This document shows positions 41,850 to 50,371 of a stretch of 64,000 bases of DNA, in pieces; positions within the stretch are counted from its first letter, which is position 1; the number at the start of each line of letters is the position of its first letter. The notes under the pieces were generated by a model. The model did no database searches. It was not told where the DNA came from and saw only the letters and a program-made list of their open reading frames with translations. The stretch covers positions 12,002 to 76,001 of the forward strand of contig CAZTNA010000014.1 of NCBI GenBank assembly GCA_964615305.1, read 5' to 3'. A program made the position numbers and the translations under genes. This stretch comes from Bog-950 sp964615305 (GTDB lineage: Bacteria > Bacteroidota > Bacteroidia > Chitinophagales > LD1).

Positions 41850-43013
41850 CTAACTTATTTTATCAAACGCTTGTTTTAAATCATTTATCAATTCCTCGGC
41901 ATTATCAAGCCCTACATAAAAGCGAATCAAATTGTATGGAAAAAGCGAATCGTCATAGTTCTTGTCAGGCAAAAAACTACAGGCAGGAATTTGTAACGAT
42001 TCATGGCCGCCCCAACTTACTGCTAACAAAAACCGTTGAAGCGAGTTGGAGAAAGCCTCTACATGCTCAACATTTTTTACTTTTATCTGAACGCTGAACA
42101 AACCACCACACCATTGCATTTGCTGTTTTGCCAATTTATACTGAGGGAATGATTCAGAAAACGGATAAATCAACTTTTCAACCTTTGGATGATTTTCTAA
42201 AAACTTAATCAAAGTATCCGTAGTTTCCCTTATCTGCTTTAGCCGAATTGGAAGTGTTCTTAGGCTACGTAAAAGCAGCCATGCATCATGCGGAGAAATA
42301 CTGGTACCTAAATTCAACAATTCAGAAACAAAAATCTTATCAGCCATACTCTTTTTACAAAGTATAAAACCCGCTACCACATCGCTATGTCCTCCGTAAT
42401 ATTTACTAGCGGAGTGAACTTCTATATCTACTCCCATTTCAATGCATCTCTGACCAAGTGAAGTGCAATACGAGTTGTCAATCAGTGTAAGTATGTTTTT
42501 CTGTTTTGCCAAACTGACAACTGCCGCTATATCTTGAATTTCAAAAGTTATTGAGTTGGGTGATTCTAAAACTATAAGCTTTGTATTAGGTTGAACTGCA
42601 CTATTAAAATTTGAAAACTCACAACCGTCCACAAAACTTACTTGCACTCCATACGGTGGCAAAAGGTTCGTGAGCAACTTGTTAGTCCAACTATATGGTT
42701 TGTTTACACACACCACATGGTCACCTGCTCTTACATTCGCCATAACAGCTGTAGTAACAGCAGCTGTACCACTACTTAGCACCAATGCGTCTTCGGCACC
42801 TGCTAATGCAGCTATTTTTTTTCGCAGAATTTCTACAGTGGGGTTATTACCCCTTGAATATAGATATGAATTCTTTTCGTTTCGAAACGCATTACGCAGT
42901 GCATTCACATCCTTAAATCGAAAATTGCTGCTTTGTATTACCGGGGGAGCTATAGCATTGAAATAGTTCTCACGATCTTCTCCAAGATGATTTATTATAT
43001 AGGAAATATCCAT
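41850..43013 (-). CDS. Cys/Met metabolism PLP-dependent enzyme (gamma-lyase/synthase type)
   Basis: 387 residues. Family motifs: YSRGNNPTVEILRKKIAALAG, EDALVLSSGTAAVTTAVMAN, LIVLESPNSITFEIQDI, the DNSYCTS segment, the PLP lysine in HSASKYYGGHSDVVAGF, and a C-terminal SWGGHESLQIPA. It belongs with cystathionine gamma-synthase, beta-lyase and methionine gamma-lyase enzymes; which reaction it catalyses cannot be told. nupC lies 6 bp upstream. Confidence 0.85.
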   Translation of the reverse strand: MDISYIINHLGEDRENYFNAIAPPVIQSSNFRFKDVNALRNAFRNEKNSYLYSRGNNPTVEILRKKIAALAGAEDALVLSSGTAAVTTAVMANVRAGDHVVCVNKPYSWTNKLLTNLLPPYGVQVSFVDGCEFSNFNSAVQPNTKLIVLESPNSITFEIQDIAAVVSLAKQKNILTLIDNSYCTSLGQRCIEMGVDIEVHSASKYYGGHSDVVAGFILCKKSMADKIFVSELLNLGTSISPHDAWLLLRSLRTLPIRLKQIRETTDTLIKFLENHPKVEKLIYPFSESFPQYKLAKQQMQWCGGLFSVQIKVKNVEHVEAFSNSLQRFLLAVSWGGHESLQIPACSFLPDKNYDDSLFPYNLIRFYVGLDNAEELINDLKQAFDKIS

Positions 43014-43019
43014 GCTTAT

Positions 43020-44300
43020 TTAAGAAAGAATGCCAGCCATAGTTGCAGAAAGGTAGGATGCCAGCGTGCCGCACATTAAAGCTTTAAAACCAAGCTTGGC
43101 TAAATCTTTTCTGCGGTCTGGCGCCAACTCTCCTATTCCACCCACCTGAATGGCTATGGAACTGAAATTGGCAAAACCACATAAAGCAAAACTCACAATA
43201 ATAAGAGCCTTAGGTGAAAGCGTATGATCGGCTATCATGGGTGAAAGATTAGCATAAGCTACAAATTCGTTTATCACTAACTTAGTTCCCAATAGAGTGC
43301 CAACAGTATGCGTTTCGGCAGAAGGCACACCCATAGCCCAAGCAAATGCAGAAAAAAATGAACCAAAAATTGAATCAAGAGTTAAGTTAGTGAGGTTAAT
43401 GCCAATAATATCCAGATTCATTCCTGTAGCGGCAAGTACAACTCCAAGTTTGGTAAGTAAAGCATTAACTAAAGCAATTAAGGCAATAAAACCAATGAGC
43501 ATGGCAATTACGTTCAACGAAACTTTTAAGCCGTCTCCGGCACCATGCGAAATAGCATCAAGTAGGTTGGCATGTGCCTTCTTTACCTCTAACTTCACAG
43601 CTCCTTTAGTTGCACTTTCTTCTGTTTCGGGCCAAACAATTTTTGAGATAACCAGTGATGCCGGAGCTGCCATAATACTAGCTGCCAATAGATAGGGAGC
43701 TGGCACACCCATCGAAATATACACAGCCATTACACCTCCCGCAATGCATGCCATGCTACCACTCATGCTGGCAAGAAGTTCACTCATAGTCATAGAACTG
43801 ATGTATGGCTTTATCATAATCTGGGCTTCTACCTGACCTACAAATGTGCTCGCTACATTGCTCAATGCTTCGCTTCCGCTTACACGCATTAAAAAATGTA
43901 CTGCTCTGGCAATAGCCGAAACCACAATTTGCATGATGCCAATATGGTATGCAATGCTCACCAACACAGCTACAAATATGATGGTAGGCATTATTTTAAA
44001 CATAAAAAGGAAACTGTGCGAATCACCAAAAATCGGATGCAGCAAATCGGGACGCATTAACCCACCAAATACAAATTCGCCACCTTTGTCGGCCATTTCA
44101 AGAAGGCGTTTGATTTTGTTACCTACGTACGCAAAAGAATTTTGCCCTACGCTGGTTTTTAAAACAAAAACAGCCAATGCCAACTGCAAACCTAAGCCAC
44201 TAAGCACCAATCGAAGGTTTATTGCTTTGCGGTTGTTAGAAAACAAAACGGCTATTCCCAGTATTAGCGCAATGCCTATCAGGCCGGTAAATCTTTCCAT
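43020..44300 (-). CDS. Concentrative nucleoside transporter (NupC family)
   Basis: 426 residues from the ATG at 44300, about eight to ten membrane helices. Family motifs: GSEALSNVASTFVGQVEAQI (substrate and sodium site), SGSMACIAGGVMAVYISMG, GTLLGTKLVINEFVAYANL, and CGFANFSSIAIQVGGIGELA near the end. It imports nucleosides with Na+ or H+. The gene is first of the run nupC, PLP enzyme, LRR, DUF2851. A terminator just upstream (44421-44456) isolates it from the tRNA-like unit, so its own promoter should lie between 44300 and 44420. Confidence 0.92.
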   Translation of the reverse strand: MERFTGLIGIALILGIAVLFSNNRKAINLRLVLSGLGLQLALAVFVLKTSVGQNSFAYVGNKIKRLLEMADKGGEFVFGGLMRPDLLHPIFGDSHSFLFMFKIMPTIIFVAVLVSIAYHIGIMQIVVSAIARAVHFLMRVSGSEALSNVASTFVGQVEAQIMIKPYISSMTMSELLASMSGSMACIAGGVMAVYISMGVPAPYLLAASIMAAPASLVISKIVWPETEESATKGAVKLEVKKAHANLLDAISHGAGDGLKVSLNVIAMLIGFIALIALVNALLTKLGVVLAATGMNLDIIGINLTNLTLDSIFGSFFSAFAWAMGVPSAETHTVGTLLGTKLVINEFVAYANLSPMIADHTLSPKALIIVSFALCGFANFSSIAIQVGGIGELAPDRRKDLAKLGFKALMCGTLASYLSATMAGILS

Positions 44301-44420
44301 GCAAATTATTTGTGTGTTTTCAAACATAAAAAAATAGAGCAGAGCAAACAGATACTACCATCTAATAAGTCTGTTTCTACCACAGTGCTTAGTGAGTTGA
44401 CAGTGCTTACCATAACCACA

Positions 44421-44456
44421 AAAAAAAACAGGGCACACATTTCTGCATACCCTGTT
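44421..44456 (-). terminator. Strong intrinsic terminator of the tRNA-like unit
   Basis: On the minus strand aacaggg (44456-44450 region) pairs with ccctgtt across a 16-nt loop and is followed by nine T. It ends transcription coming from 44823 before nupC starts at 44300. It also lies inside a 61-codon open frame (44306-44491), which makes that frame unlikely to be a gene. Confidence 0.8.
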
Positions 44457-44480
44457 AAACCCATTTTGATGAAAAACTCT

Positions 44481-44600
44481 TTACTCCTCACTTCCTGATA
44501 AAAGAAGAAAAAATTCTTGTATCAGTTTTAGAGGTAAACTCAGCAACCATAGAGCGTAATAAACCAACAAAAAAGCAAGTAAAGCCGGTATAGTTCTCAT
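44481..44600 (-). CDS. 39-residue hydrophobic peptide ORF
   Basis: ATG at 44600, stop at 44481. Sequence starts MRTIPALLAFLLVYYALWLL and continues with a second hydrophobic stretch and acidic end (LSGSEE). It would form one membrane helix. It lies 60 bp downstream of the tRNA-like RNA and 25 bp before its terminator, so it is on the same predicted transcript. No ribosome binding site is expected in this phylum. It could be a real small membrane protein or a chance frame. Confidence 0.35.
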   Translation of the reverse strand: MRTIPALLAFLLVYYALWLLSLPLKLIQEFFLLLSGSEE

Positions 44601-44659
44601 GGTTGACGTTTAATTTCCTTAAGCGCCAGACACTCTTTACGATTGCCTAACGCATTTTG

Positions 44660-44806
44660 CTGTTGAGGTAGGGGTCGAACCTACACGAGGCGGTTAGCCG
44701 CACAAGTGCTTGCAAAACTTAATTTTGAAAGCAACCTGTTGAGTTTATCCCGAACTCCTCACCTCCGAGACAGGGAGGCATGTCTGCCAAATTTCATCAC
44801 CCAACA
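44660..44806 (-). ncRNA. tRNA-like RNA with extra hairpins
   Basis: Read on the minus strand. Acceptor stem tgttggg (44806-44800) pairs with ctcaaca (44667-44661), discriminator G. D arm of Leu/Ser type (atg...cat, loop aaatttggcaga). T arm gtagg-ttcgacc-cctac (44684-44668). Between D and T arms lie four hairpins: cctcc/ggagg (7-nt loop ctgtctc), gagtt/aactc (44741-44757), tgctt-caaaa/ttttg-aagca (44707-44733), and gcgg/ccgc (44690-44701). The third can also be read as an anticodon arm with loop attaagt (UAA, Leu), the last as a variable arm. The total is 147 nt, too long for a normal tRNA. No CCA is encoded. Confidence 0.55.
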
Positions 44807-44827
44807 ATATTTCGTAGAACGATGTTG

Positions 44828-44859
44828 CAAATATAACAGGCAAGCATGTTTTTTGCAAA
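44828..44859 (-). promoter_or_regulatory. Consensus Bacteroidota promoter for the tRNA-like RNA
   Basis: On the minus strand TTTG (44859-44856), 20 nt, TATATTTG (44835-44828): a perfect match to the primary sigma consensus (TTTG, N19-21, TAnnTTTG). A start near 44821-44823 would leave a leader of about 15 nt before the tRNA-like 5' end. Confidence 0.75.
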
Positions 44860-44945
44860 TTATTCAATCAATTAATGTAAACAAATACACTTTATTCAAC
44901 TATTATTTATTATTATTGAATTATTAATAAAACATTATTCAAATT

Positions 44946-45419
44946 ATGGCACTGCATTATCAAATTGACAACACCGATTTACAGATATTGAACATATTGA
45001 TGGAAAACGCATTTACTCCATATACGGAAATAGGCAAGAAACTCTACATCAGCCCCGGCACTGTACACGTACGTATGAACAAAATGGAGAAGTTGGGGAT
45101 AGTAAAAAATCCACAACTACAGTTAAATCTTTCAAAACTAGGAATGGATATAACCGCATTCATTGGTATTTACCTAATTAGGAGTGATATGTACGACAAA
45201 GTAGTTACACAACTTAAAAAAATAGATGAAGTGCTTTCGTGCAATTACACTACTGGCAATTACTCTCTGTTCATAAAAATTGTTTGTCGCGACACGCAGC
45301 ACTTAAGAGAAGTATTGCATGATAAAATTCAAAAAATTGAAGGTATAAGCAGAACAGAAACACTTATATCGCTGGATGAAAGCTTTAATCGTCAAATGAA
45401 AATTAAAGTGAACAAGTAG
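44946..45419 (+). CDS. Lrp/AsnC family transcriptional regulator
   Basis: 157 residues. An N-terminal helix-turn-helix (LQILNILMENAFTPYTEIGK then SPGTVHVRMNKMEKLGIV) and a C-terminal RAM/AsnC ligand domain (VVTQLKKIDEVLSCNYTTGN then LFIKIVCRDTQHLREVL). Such proteins form octamers or dimers that respond to an amino acid. It is divergent from the tRNA-like unit, with an AT-rich region (44870-44945) between. The targets are unknown. Confidence 0.92.
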   Translation: MALHYQIDNTDLQILNILMENAFTPYTEIGKKLYISPGTVHVRMNKMEKLGIVKNPQLQLNLSKLGMDITAFIGIYLIRSDMYDKVVTQLKKIDEVLSCNYTTGNYSLFIKIVCRDTQHLREVLHDKIQKIEGISRTETLISLDESFNRQMKIKVNK

Positions 45420-45515
45420 CCGAAAATAGATTTACAATGGTCGGCTTTTCAACATACACTACCACGGCACCCTATTTTTTTATTTTAGCCTTTATACAAA
45501 CCTCATCCACTAGTT

Positions 45516-47666
45516 ATGCTCGTTTGTTTATTAAAAATAACACCATTGAAACATCAGTTACTTAAATTATGCTTTGCTACTATCTTCAGCATTCTGCTGA
45601 TGACAGGATGTAAAAAAGAGGCAAAAACAAGTTGGGACACAGAACTACTTGTTCCCATAGCTACCTCTACCTTATCGCTTGGTGATATTGTAAAAGATTC
45701 GGCTTTGGTAAAAAACCCCGACAACAGCTATACGTTGGCTTACAAAACATCGCTTTATTCTTTCAACCTAGCAGACCAGATTGTAAAAATCCCCGATACC
45801 TCAATAGGTCAAAAGTTTACACTAGATAGTTTACAGTTACCCAACCAGAGCGTAAAATTTCTTACCTCACTGGGGTTTCTGGCTACCAACATGCTTACCA
45901 GTCCCGATCCGGGTACAGTTTTTTTGGGGCAGTTTATATTGGCTCAAAACGGAAACAATTCTGTAATACCGGCACTCAACAACTTTAACCCGGGAGATTT
46001 TTTGTTTGATGGTACGCAGTTTTTTGATAGTGCTATTTTGCTCTCGGGCAAAGTAGAAGTATGGGCGGTAAACCGCTTACCGGTTCCCATCAGCGGTGCC
46101 GACATTGCTTTAAGGAATGTAAGTGACAACTCGCTTATAGCTAACTATACTTTAGGTTATGTACCCGCGTACGATTCTGTGTATTTCGAAATACCTGTAG
46201 GCGGCAATCGTATTACAAGTCAGTTAAAGTTTTCGATAACTAATCTAAGTACCCCGGGAAGCAACGGAGTTCAAGTACCAATAGATACAAGTGACTACTT
46301 CGAGTTGCGGGTATTTGTGAACTCTTTGCGCGCAAGCGAAGCCTGGGCTAAGTTTCCGACACAAAATGTGGTAGAAGTAACCGAAGAGGTAACTCAAAAC
46401 ATTGGCGACCGAAAATTCACTTACGTAGATGCGCGTTCAGGTTTTATCCATGTATATGTAACCAGTTCAGTTCAGGAACAAATGTATCTTGAATATACAC
46501 TGGTTGGAGCCTATGACCGAAACGGAAATCCGATACGTGAATACACAACTGTACCACCCGCACTACCGGGGCAAACTGTTACTATTGATAAGTTGATTGA
46601 TATTACGGGGGTATCTATAGGCCTTACGGGGAAAGACGGCAATAAGTTTAACACCTACTCGCAGCGTGTGGTAGCTCGGATTGACTCGAGTGGAATTACG
46701 CGGCATATAACGCGTGAAGACAGCTTAAACATACGCTATGAAATTGTGGACGTAGCTCCTAACTATATAAAGGGCTATGCAGGTCGCGATACTATTGCTG
46801 CTGTTGATAGCGTTGATTTTTCGTTCCTCAATTTTTTCCAAAGCGGCTCTGTTGACTTAGAGCAAGTTAACATGGACATAACTGTTGAGAACGGTCTTGG
46901 AGTTGACGGACAGGTAAAAATAAACGGACTTACCGCCATTAGTTCCAGCAACGGTACACGCAGTTTACAAGGATCTGTTTTAAACCAACCTTTGGTGATA
47001 AATCGTGCAGCCGAATTTCCTCAGCTAACACCTGCCGTCAATTCTTTCTCCATAAACAATACCAACTCTAACATCAAAGACTTGCTTGGAATTTTACCTA
47101 ATAAGTTAAAATATGATGTAGAAGTAAAAACCAATTTAGCGGGAAACACAGGCCAATACCGCGACTTTGCATATCTCGAAAGCGCTCTAAAACTGTCGCT
47201 TAATGCCAACATGCCGCTTTCGTTAATTGCTAACCAACTTGTGTTACAGGATACCATTGATTTTAACTTAAGCAATACAAGTACCAATGTATCGGGTATT
47301 AGTGATGGTGTTATTAACATAATAGTGCAGAATAAATACCCTATTGAAACCAAACTGCGCATGATTTTGTATGACGAAAATTGGGTGCAGGTTGACACAT
47401 TAGTAAGCGATGCTATAATAGGTGCAGCCGACTTAAACGGAAGTTGTAAAGCTGAACAGCCAAAACGCACCAAAGTACCTCTCTATGTTGATGAAGCTCG
47501 AATGGAAAATGTAAAACGAGCTCGTCATGCAATAATACGTGCTGAATTTTCGACTGTTAACAATACATCTGGTTGCAATGGCCAACATTTAAAAATATAT
47601 AGTGACTATACGCTGGGAGTTACCCTTACAGCCCGTTTTAATTACAAAGTGCAAACTAAATTCTAG
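45516..47666 (+). CDS. Large lipoprotein, family unknown
   Basis: 716 residues with an N-terminal helix and lipobox (IFSILLMTGCKKEAKTSWDT, Cys about residue 32). The rest is beta-rich with many Ser, Thr, Asn, and no cysteine cluster; segments recall adhesin-like beta sandwich repeats. I do not recognise a domain. Its stop overlaps the start of the next frame, and the next gene encodes an outer-membrane protein; the two are probably a functional pair at the surface. Confidence 0.65.
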   Translation: MLVCLLKITPLKHQLLKLCFATIFSILLMTGCKKEAKTSWDTELLVPIATSTLSLGDIVKDSALVKNPDNSYTLAYKTSLYSFNLADQIVKIPDTSIGQKFTLDSLQLPNQSVKFLTSLGFLATNMLTSPDPGTVFLGQFILAQNGNNSVIPALNNFNPGDFLFDGTQFFDSAILLSGKVEVWAVNRLPVPISGADIALRNVSDNSLIANYTLGYVPAYDSVYFEIPVGGNRITSQLKFSITNLSTPGSNGVQVPIDTSDYFELRVFVNSLRASEAWAKFPTQNVVEVTEEVTQNIGDRKFTYVDARSGFIHVYVTSSVQEQMYLEYTLVGAYDRNGNPIREYTTVPPALPGQTVTIDKLIDITGVSIGLTGKDGNKFNTYSQRVVARIDSSGITRHITREDSLNIRYEIVDVAPNYIKGYAGRDTIAAVDSVDFSFLNFFQSGSVDLEQVNMDITVENGLGVDGQVKINGLTAISSSNGTRSLQGSVLNQPLVINRAAEFPQLTPAVNSFSINNTNSNIKDLLGILPNKLKYDVEVKTNLAGNTGQYRDFAYLESALKLSLNANMPLSLIANQLVLQDTIDFNLSNTSTNVSGISDGVINIIVQNKYPIETKLRMILYDENWVQVDTLVSDAIIGAADLNGSCKAEQPKRTKVPLYVDEARMENVKRARHAIIRAEFSTVNNTSGCNGQHLKIYSDYTLGVTLTARFNYKVQTKF

Positions 47667-47689
47667 TGTTCTACCATATCATTGCTCAC

Positions 47690-49036
47690 ATGTTATCAAG
47701 AGTCTTCAAAATCAGGAATGCCTTTCTTTTTCAGTTCGTTCTGCTTTCGGCATCGGCCATGGCAACTGATTCCATACAGACACAAAAAAAAGAAACCACA
47801 AGTTTCGAGAGCAACTATAGGTTGTTCAACTTCACTCAAACTTCGCTCAACTATTCTTTCAATGAAGATTTGCGAAAAGACGCAGAGTGGCGTAGCACAG
47901 TAATTTTTGATTACTATGGAAACTCTAATGCCGCCCCTTCGGGCATGCTTATGCGTTTGCTTACCAAACGGCCAATTACTAGGCCCATAATAGACCGAAC
48001 TGACAACCGGATAAAAAATAAGCTAAAGTTCGAAGACTTTATGAAGACAGGCTACACTCTTCATAAGTATCTGAAAAAGGCAGACGCTACATTTATTGTA
48101 GGTTGGAACCACCGGCAAATGCGCTACCTCAACGCAGAAAGAGATTTGTTTGAAACTGTGTTTTATGGCAATGCCCGATTCGAAGGCGACACGGCACAAC
48201 TAAACGATTTACGGTTTTACAACTACATATACAACCAGTATTCGCTTGGTGTAAAAAAGAAGTTTTACTATCCAAAGTATCAAATGCAGTTTGGTTTTTT
48301 GTTTTCGTTTTTGCAAGTTATCAATCAACAGGAAATACGAACGGGCGAAAACACCACCCTTTACACTGCTCCCGATGGCGAATACATAAATATTAACTAT
48401 GATCTCACATTTAACAGCGCAAAAGAAGGGGCAACAAAATTTGGCGATTTGAATGGATTAGGCCCTTCTGGCGATTTGAATGTTTCATTTATGAATAACA
48501 ATAAATGGAAGTTTTGTATAGACATTAGCGATGTGGGATTTTTAAAAATGAAAAAGAATCCGGTAAACTATTCCGCAGCTAAAAACATCACTTTTAATGG
48601 TATTGTTATTCCTGACTTACTTCATTTCACCAGCGCAACTTTCGACACTCTAAATCTGGATAGCGCAGTTAGGTCATATCTACCTGCAAAAAGTGCTAAT
48701 GAATACACGCTATTCTTGCCATTTTCGGTTAGTGCAGTTTTCTCTAAACCTATGATGAAAAACAGGTTGGTGCTTAATGCCGGGTTGATGTATCGCTACT
48801 TACCCGGATACAACGTATATGGGTTTGTAAAAGCCAATTATTTTATAAGACCCGATATGGTATTTAGTGCAAGTGCAGGAGCTGGTGGCTACAGTGTATT
48901 TAACTTAGGTGTTGAGTTCTGTAAAAGCTTTAAGTATTTCGATTTAACCTTTGGCACTTCAAACTTGCCGGGCTTGATAGTACCAAGTCATTTGCCCGGA
49001 AACTCTGTTTACTTGCGCCTTGGTAGCATGTATTAG
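47690..49036 (+). CDS. DUF5723-like outer-membrane protein
   Basis: About 448 residues from the ATG at 47690 (GTG at 47666 gives a longer form). A signal peptide (FQFVLLSASAMA) is followed by the DUF5723 pattern: FTQTSLNYSFNEDLRKDAEW, a low-complexity turn, then many alternating aromatic strands such as NYIYNQYSLGVKKKFYYP and the final strand GNSVYLRLGSMY. It is predicted to be a beta-barrel of the outer membrane, of unknown function. The gene directly follows a large lipoprotein gene. Confidence 0.7.
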   Translation: MLSRVFKIRNAFLFQFVLLSASAMATDSIQTQKKETTSFESNYRLFNFTQTSLNYSFNEDLRKDAEWRSTVIFDYYGNSNAAPSGMLMRLLTKRPITRPIIDRTDNRIKNKLKFEDFMKTGYTLHKYLKKADATFIVGWNHRQMRYLNAERDLFETVFYGNARFEGDTAQLNDLRFYNYIYNQYSLGVKKKFYYPKYQMQFGFLFSFLQVINQQEIRTGENTTLYTAPDGEYININYDLTFNSAKEGATKFGDLNGLGPSGDLNVSFMNNNKWKFCIDISDVGFLKMKKNPVNYSAAKNITFNGIVIPDLLHFTSATFDTLNLDSAVRSYLPAKSANEYTLFLPFSVSAVFSKPMMKNRLVLNAGLMYRYLPGYNVYGFVKANYFIRPDMVFSASAGAGGYSVFNLGVEFCKSFKYFDLTFGTSNLPGLIVPSHLPGNSVYLRLGSMY

Positions 49037-49113
49037 TATCCAATAATGGGTACTTTGCTGGTTTTACACAAGCTTTTACCTTTCTTTGTCTCGCAGAACA
49101 ACAAACAACCGCA

Positions 49114-50361
49114 TTGAAGATATATTCTAACAAGCTATTTTTCCGCGATACACTATTGGCAACAATTTTTATTTACGCCTGTATTTTTCTGTTTGCTCTC
49201 TTAGCCATACACCTTAGTGCACTTGACCCAATTCACAAGGCATTGGCTGATTTTGATTATACCGATTTAGCATTTAAGATAAAAGACGAATCGGCCGATG
49301 AAGCACTGACGGCAAAAAATATTGTTGTAGTTGAACTTGGCAAAGACCGCCAAAGCATTGCTGAACAGATAAACATTATTTCGAGGTACGAGCCAAAAGT
49401 GGTGGCGCTTGATGCGTGGTTTACCACCCCTAAAGATGCGGAAACAGATTCTTTTTTATTAGCTGCTATTAAAGGGTGCAACAACTTTGTGATGGGAGCA
49501 TACCTGCAAAACGAAACAGCCGGAGAACATGAAGAACACGAACGCGATGCAGAGTTTCATCTAGTAAAATCGTTTGGAGAATTTGGAACCACGGGCTTAC
49601 AGGCATTTGTAAACTTTGGCGGTGAGTATGAAAAAACTATTCGATATTTTTTGCCCGAAAAAATTGCCAATGGAAAAGAAGTGATGTCTTTTGCAGCAGC
49701 AATTATGTCGCTTTATGACCAGAAGAAATTGGTGGAATTAATGGACAGAAACAAAGATGTTGAATACATCAACTATAGTTTCAGCAATGAAGATTTTTTT
49801 GAACACAAACCCAATAGCCCGGAATTAGTTTCTGTAATTGATTTGCACACAATGAATGATGAGACGTTAACAGAAAAGTTGAAAGGTAAGATTGTGATGA
49901 TAGGCGAAGTAAACAGTATGAGCATGGAAGACTCTCACTTTACACCATACAATAAACGCCTAAGTGGCCGTAGTAAACCAGATATGGCAGGGGTTTTGAT
50001 ACATGCTAACGTTATAAAAATGATTCTGCAAAACCATTACGTGCATAAAGTACCCACCTGGCTTATTTGGCTTATCTCTGTATTTACTACTTATTTAGTG
50101 GTGTTGTTCTTTTCATATCATTTTGTAGAAAACCATATTTGGTATCACCTATACGCTAAGATATTTCAGTTGGTAATTGCATTTGTAGTCATTTACATTG
50201 AACTATTCTTATTAGCCAAGGTCAACCTGAAATTTGATGAAATGGCCGTGCTTGCACCTGTGTTTATTTCTGTTGACTTGCTTTACTTTTACGATGCTAT
50301 TGCCAAGTTTTTCCATCAACGAACAAATTTCAATTCATATTTCATGAAACACCATCATTAA
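49114..50361 (+). CDS. CHASE2-domain membrane protein
   Basis: 415 residues, TTG start. A membrane helix (residues 12-32) leads into an extracytoplasmic CHASE2 domain: KNIVVVELGKDRQSIAEQIN, PKVVALDAWFTTPKDAETD, KGKIVMIGEVNSMSMEDSHFT, GVLIHANVIKMILQNHYV. Three C-terminal membrane helices end the protein, with no kinase or cyclase domain. CHASE2 domains sense unknown signals. The next gene, 10 bp downstream, encodes a FecR-like protein, a frequent CHASE2 partner. Confidence 0.85.
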   Translation: MKIYSNKLFFRDTLLATIFIYACIFLFALLAIHLSALDPIHKALADFDYTDLAFKIKDESADEALTAKNIVVVELGKDRQSIAEQINIISRYEPKVVALDAWFTTPKDAETDSFLLAAIKGCNNFVMGAYLQNETAGEHEEHERDAEFHLVKSFGEFGTTGLQAFVNFGGEYEKTIRYFLPEKIANGKEVMSFAAAIMSLYDQKKLVELMDRNKDVEYINYSFSNEDFFEHKPNSPELVSVIDLHTMNDETLTEKLKGKIVMIGEVNSMSMEDSHFTPYNKRLSGRSKPDMAGVLIHANVIKMILQNHYVHKVPTWLIWLISVFTTYLVVLFFSYHFVENHIWYHLYAKIFQLVIAFVVIYIELFLLAKVNLKFDEMAVLAPVFISVDLLYFYDAIAKFFHQRTNFNSYFMKHHH

Positions 50362-50371
50362 ACTAAATTTT

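Noticed and set aside
44306..44491. 61-codon frame on the minus strand starting GTG, upstream of nupC
   Set aside because: Its hydrophobic middle (FFFVVMV) is the translation of the terminator T-run at 44421-44456, so it is most likely a chance frame.
44660..44806. tmRNA
   Set aside because: No proteolysis-tag reading frame, no typical ggggc...5' end or tag helix, and far shorter than tmRNA (about 350 nt).
44706..44927. 73-codon plus-strand frame across the tRNA-like RNA
   Set aside because: It runs antisense through the cloverleaf stems and the minus-strand promoter; the sequence is better explained by RNA structure.
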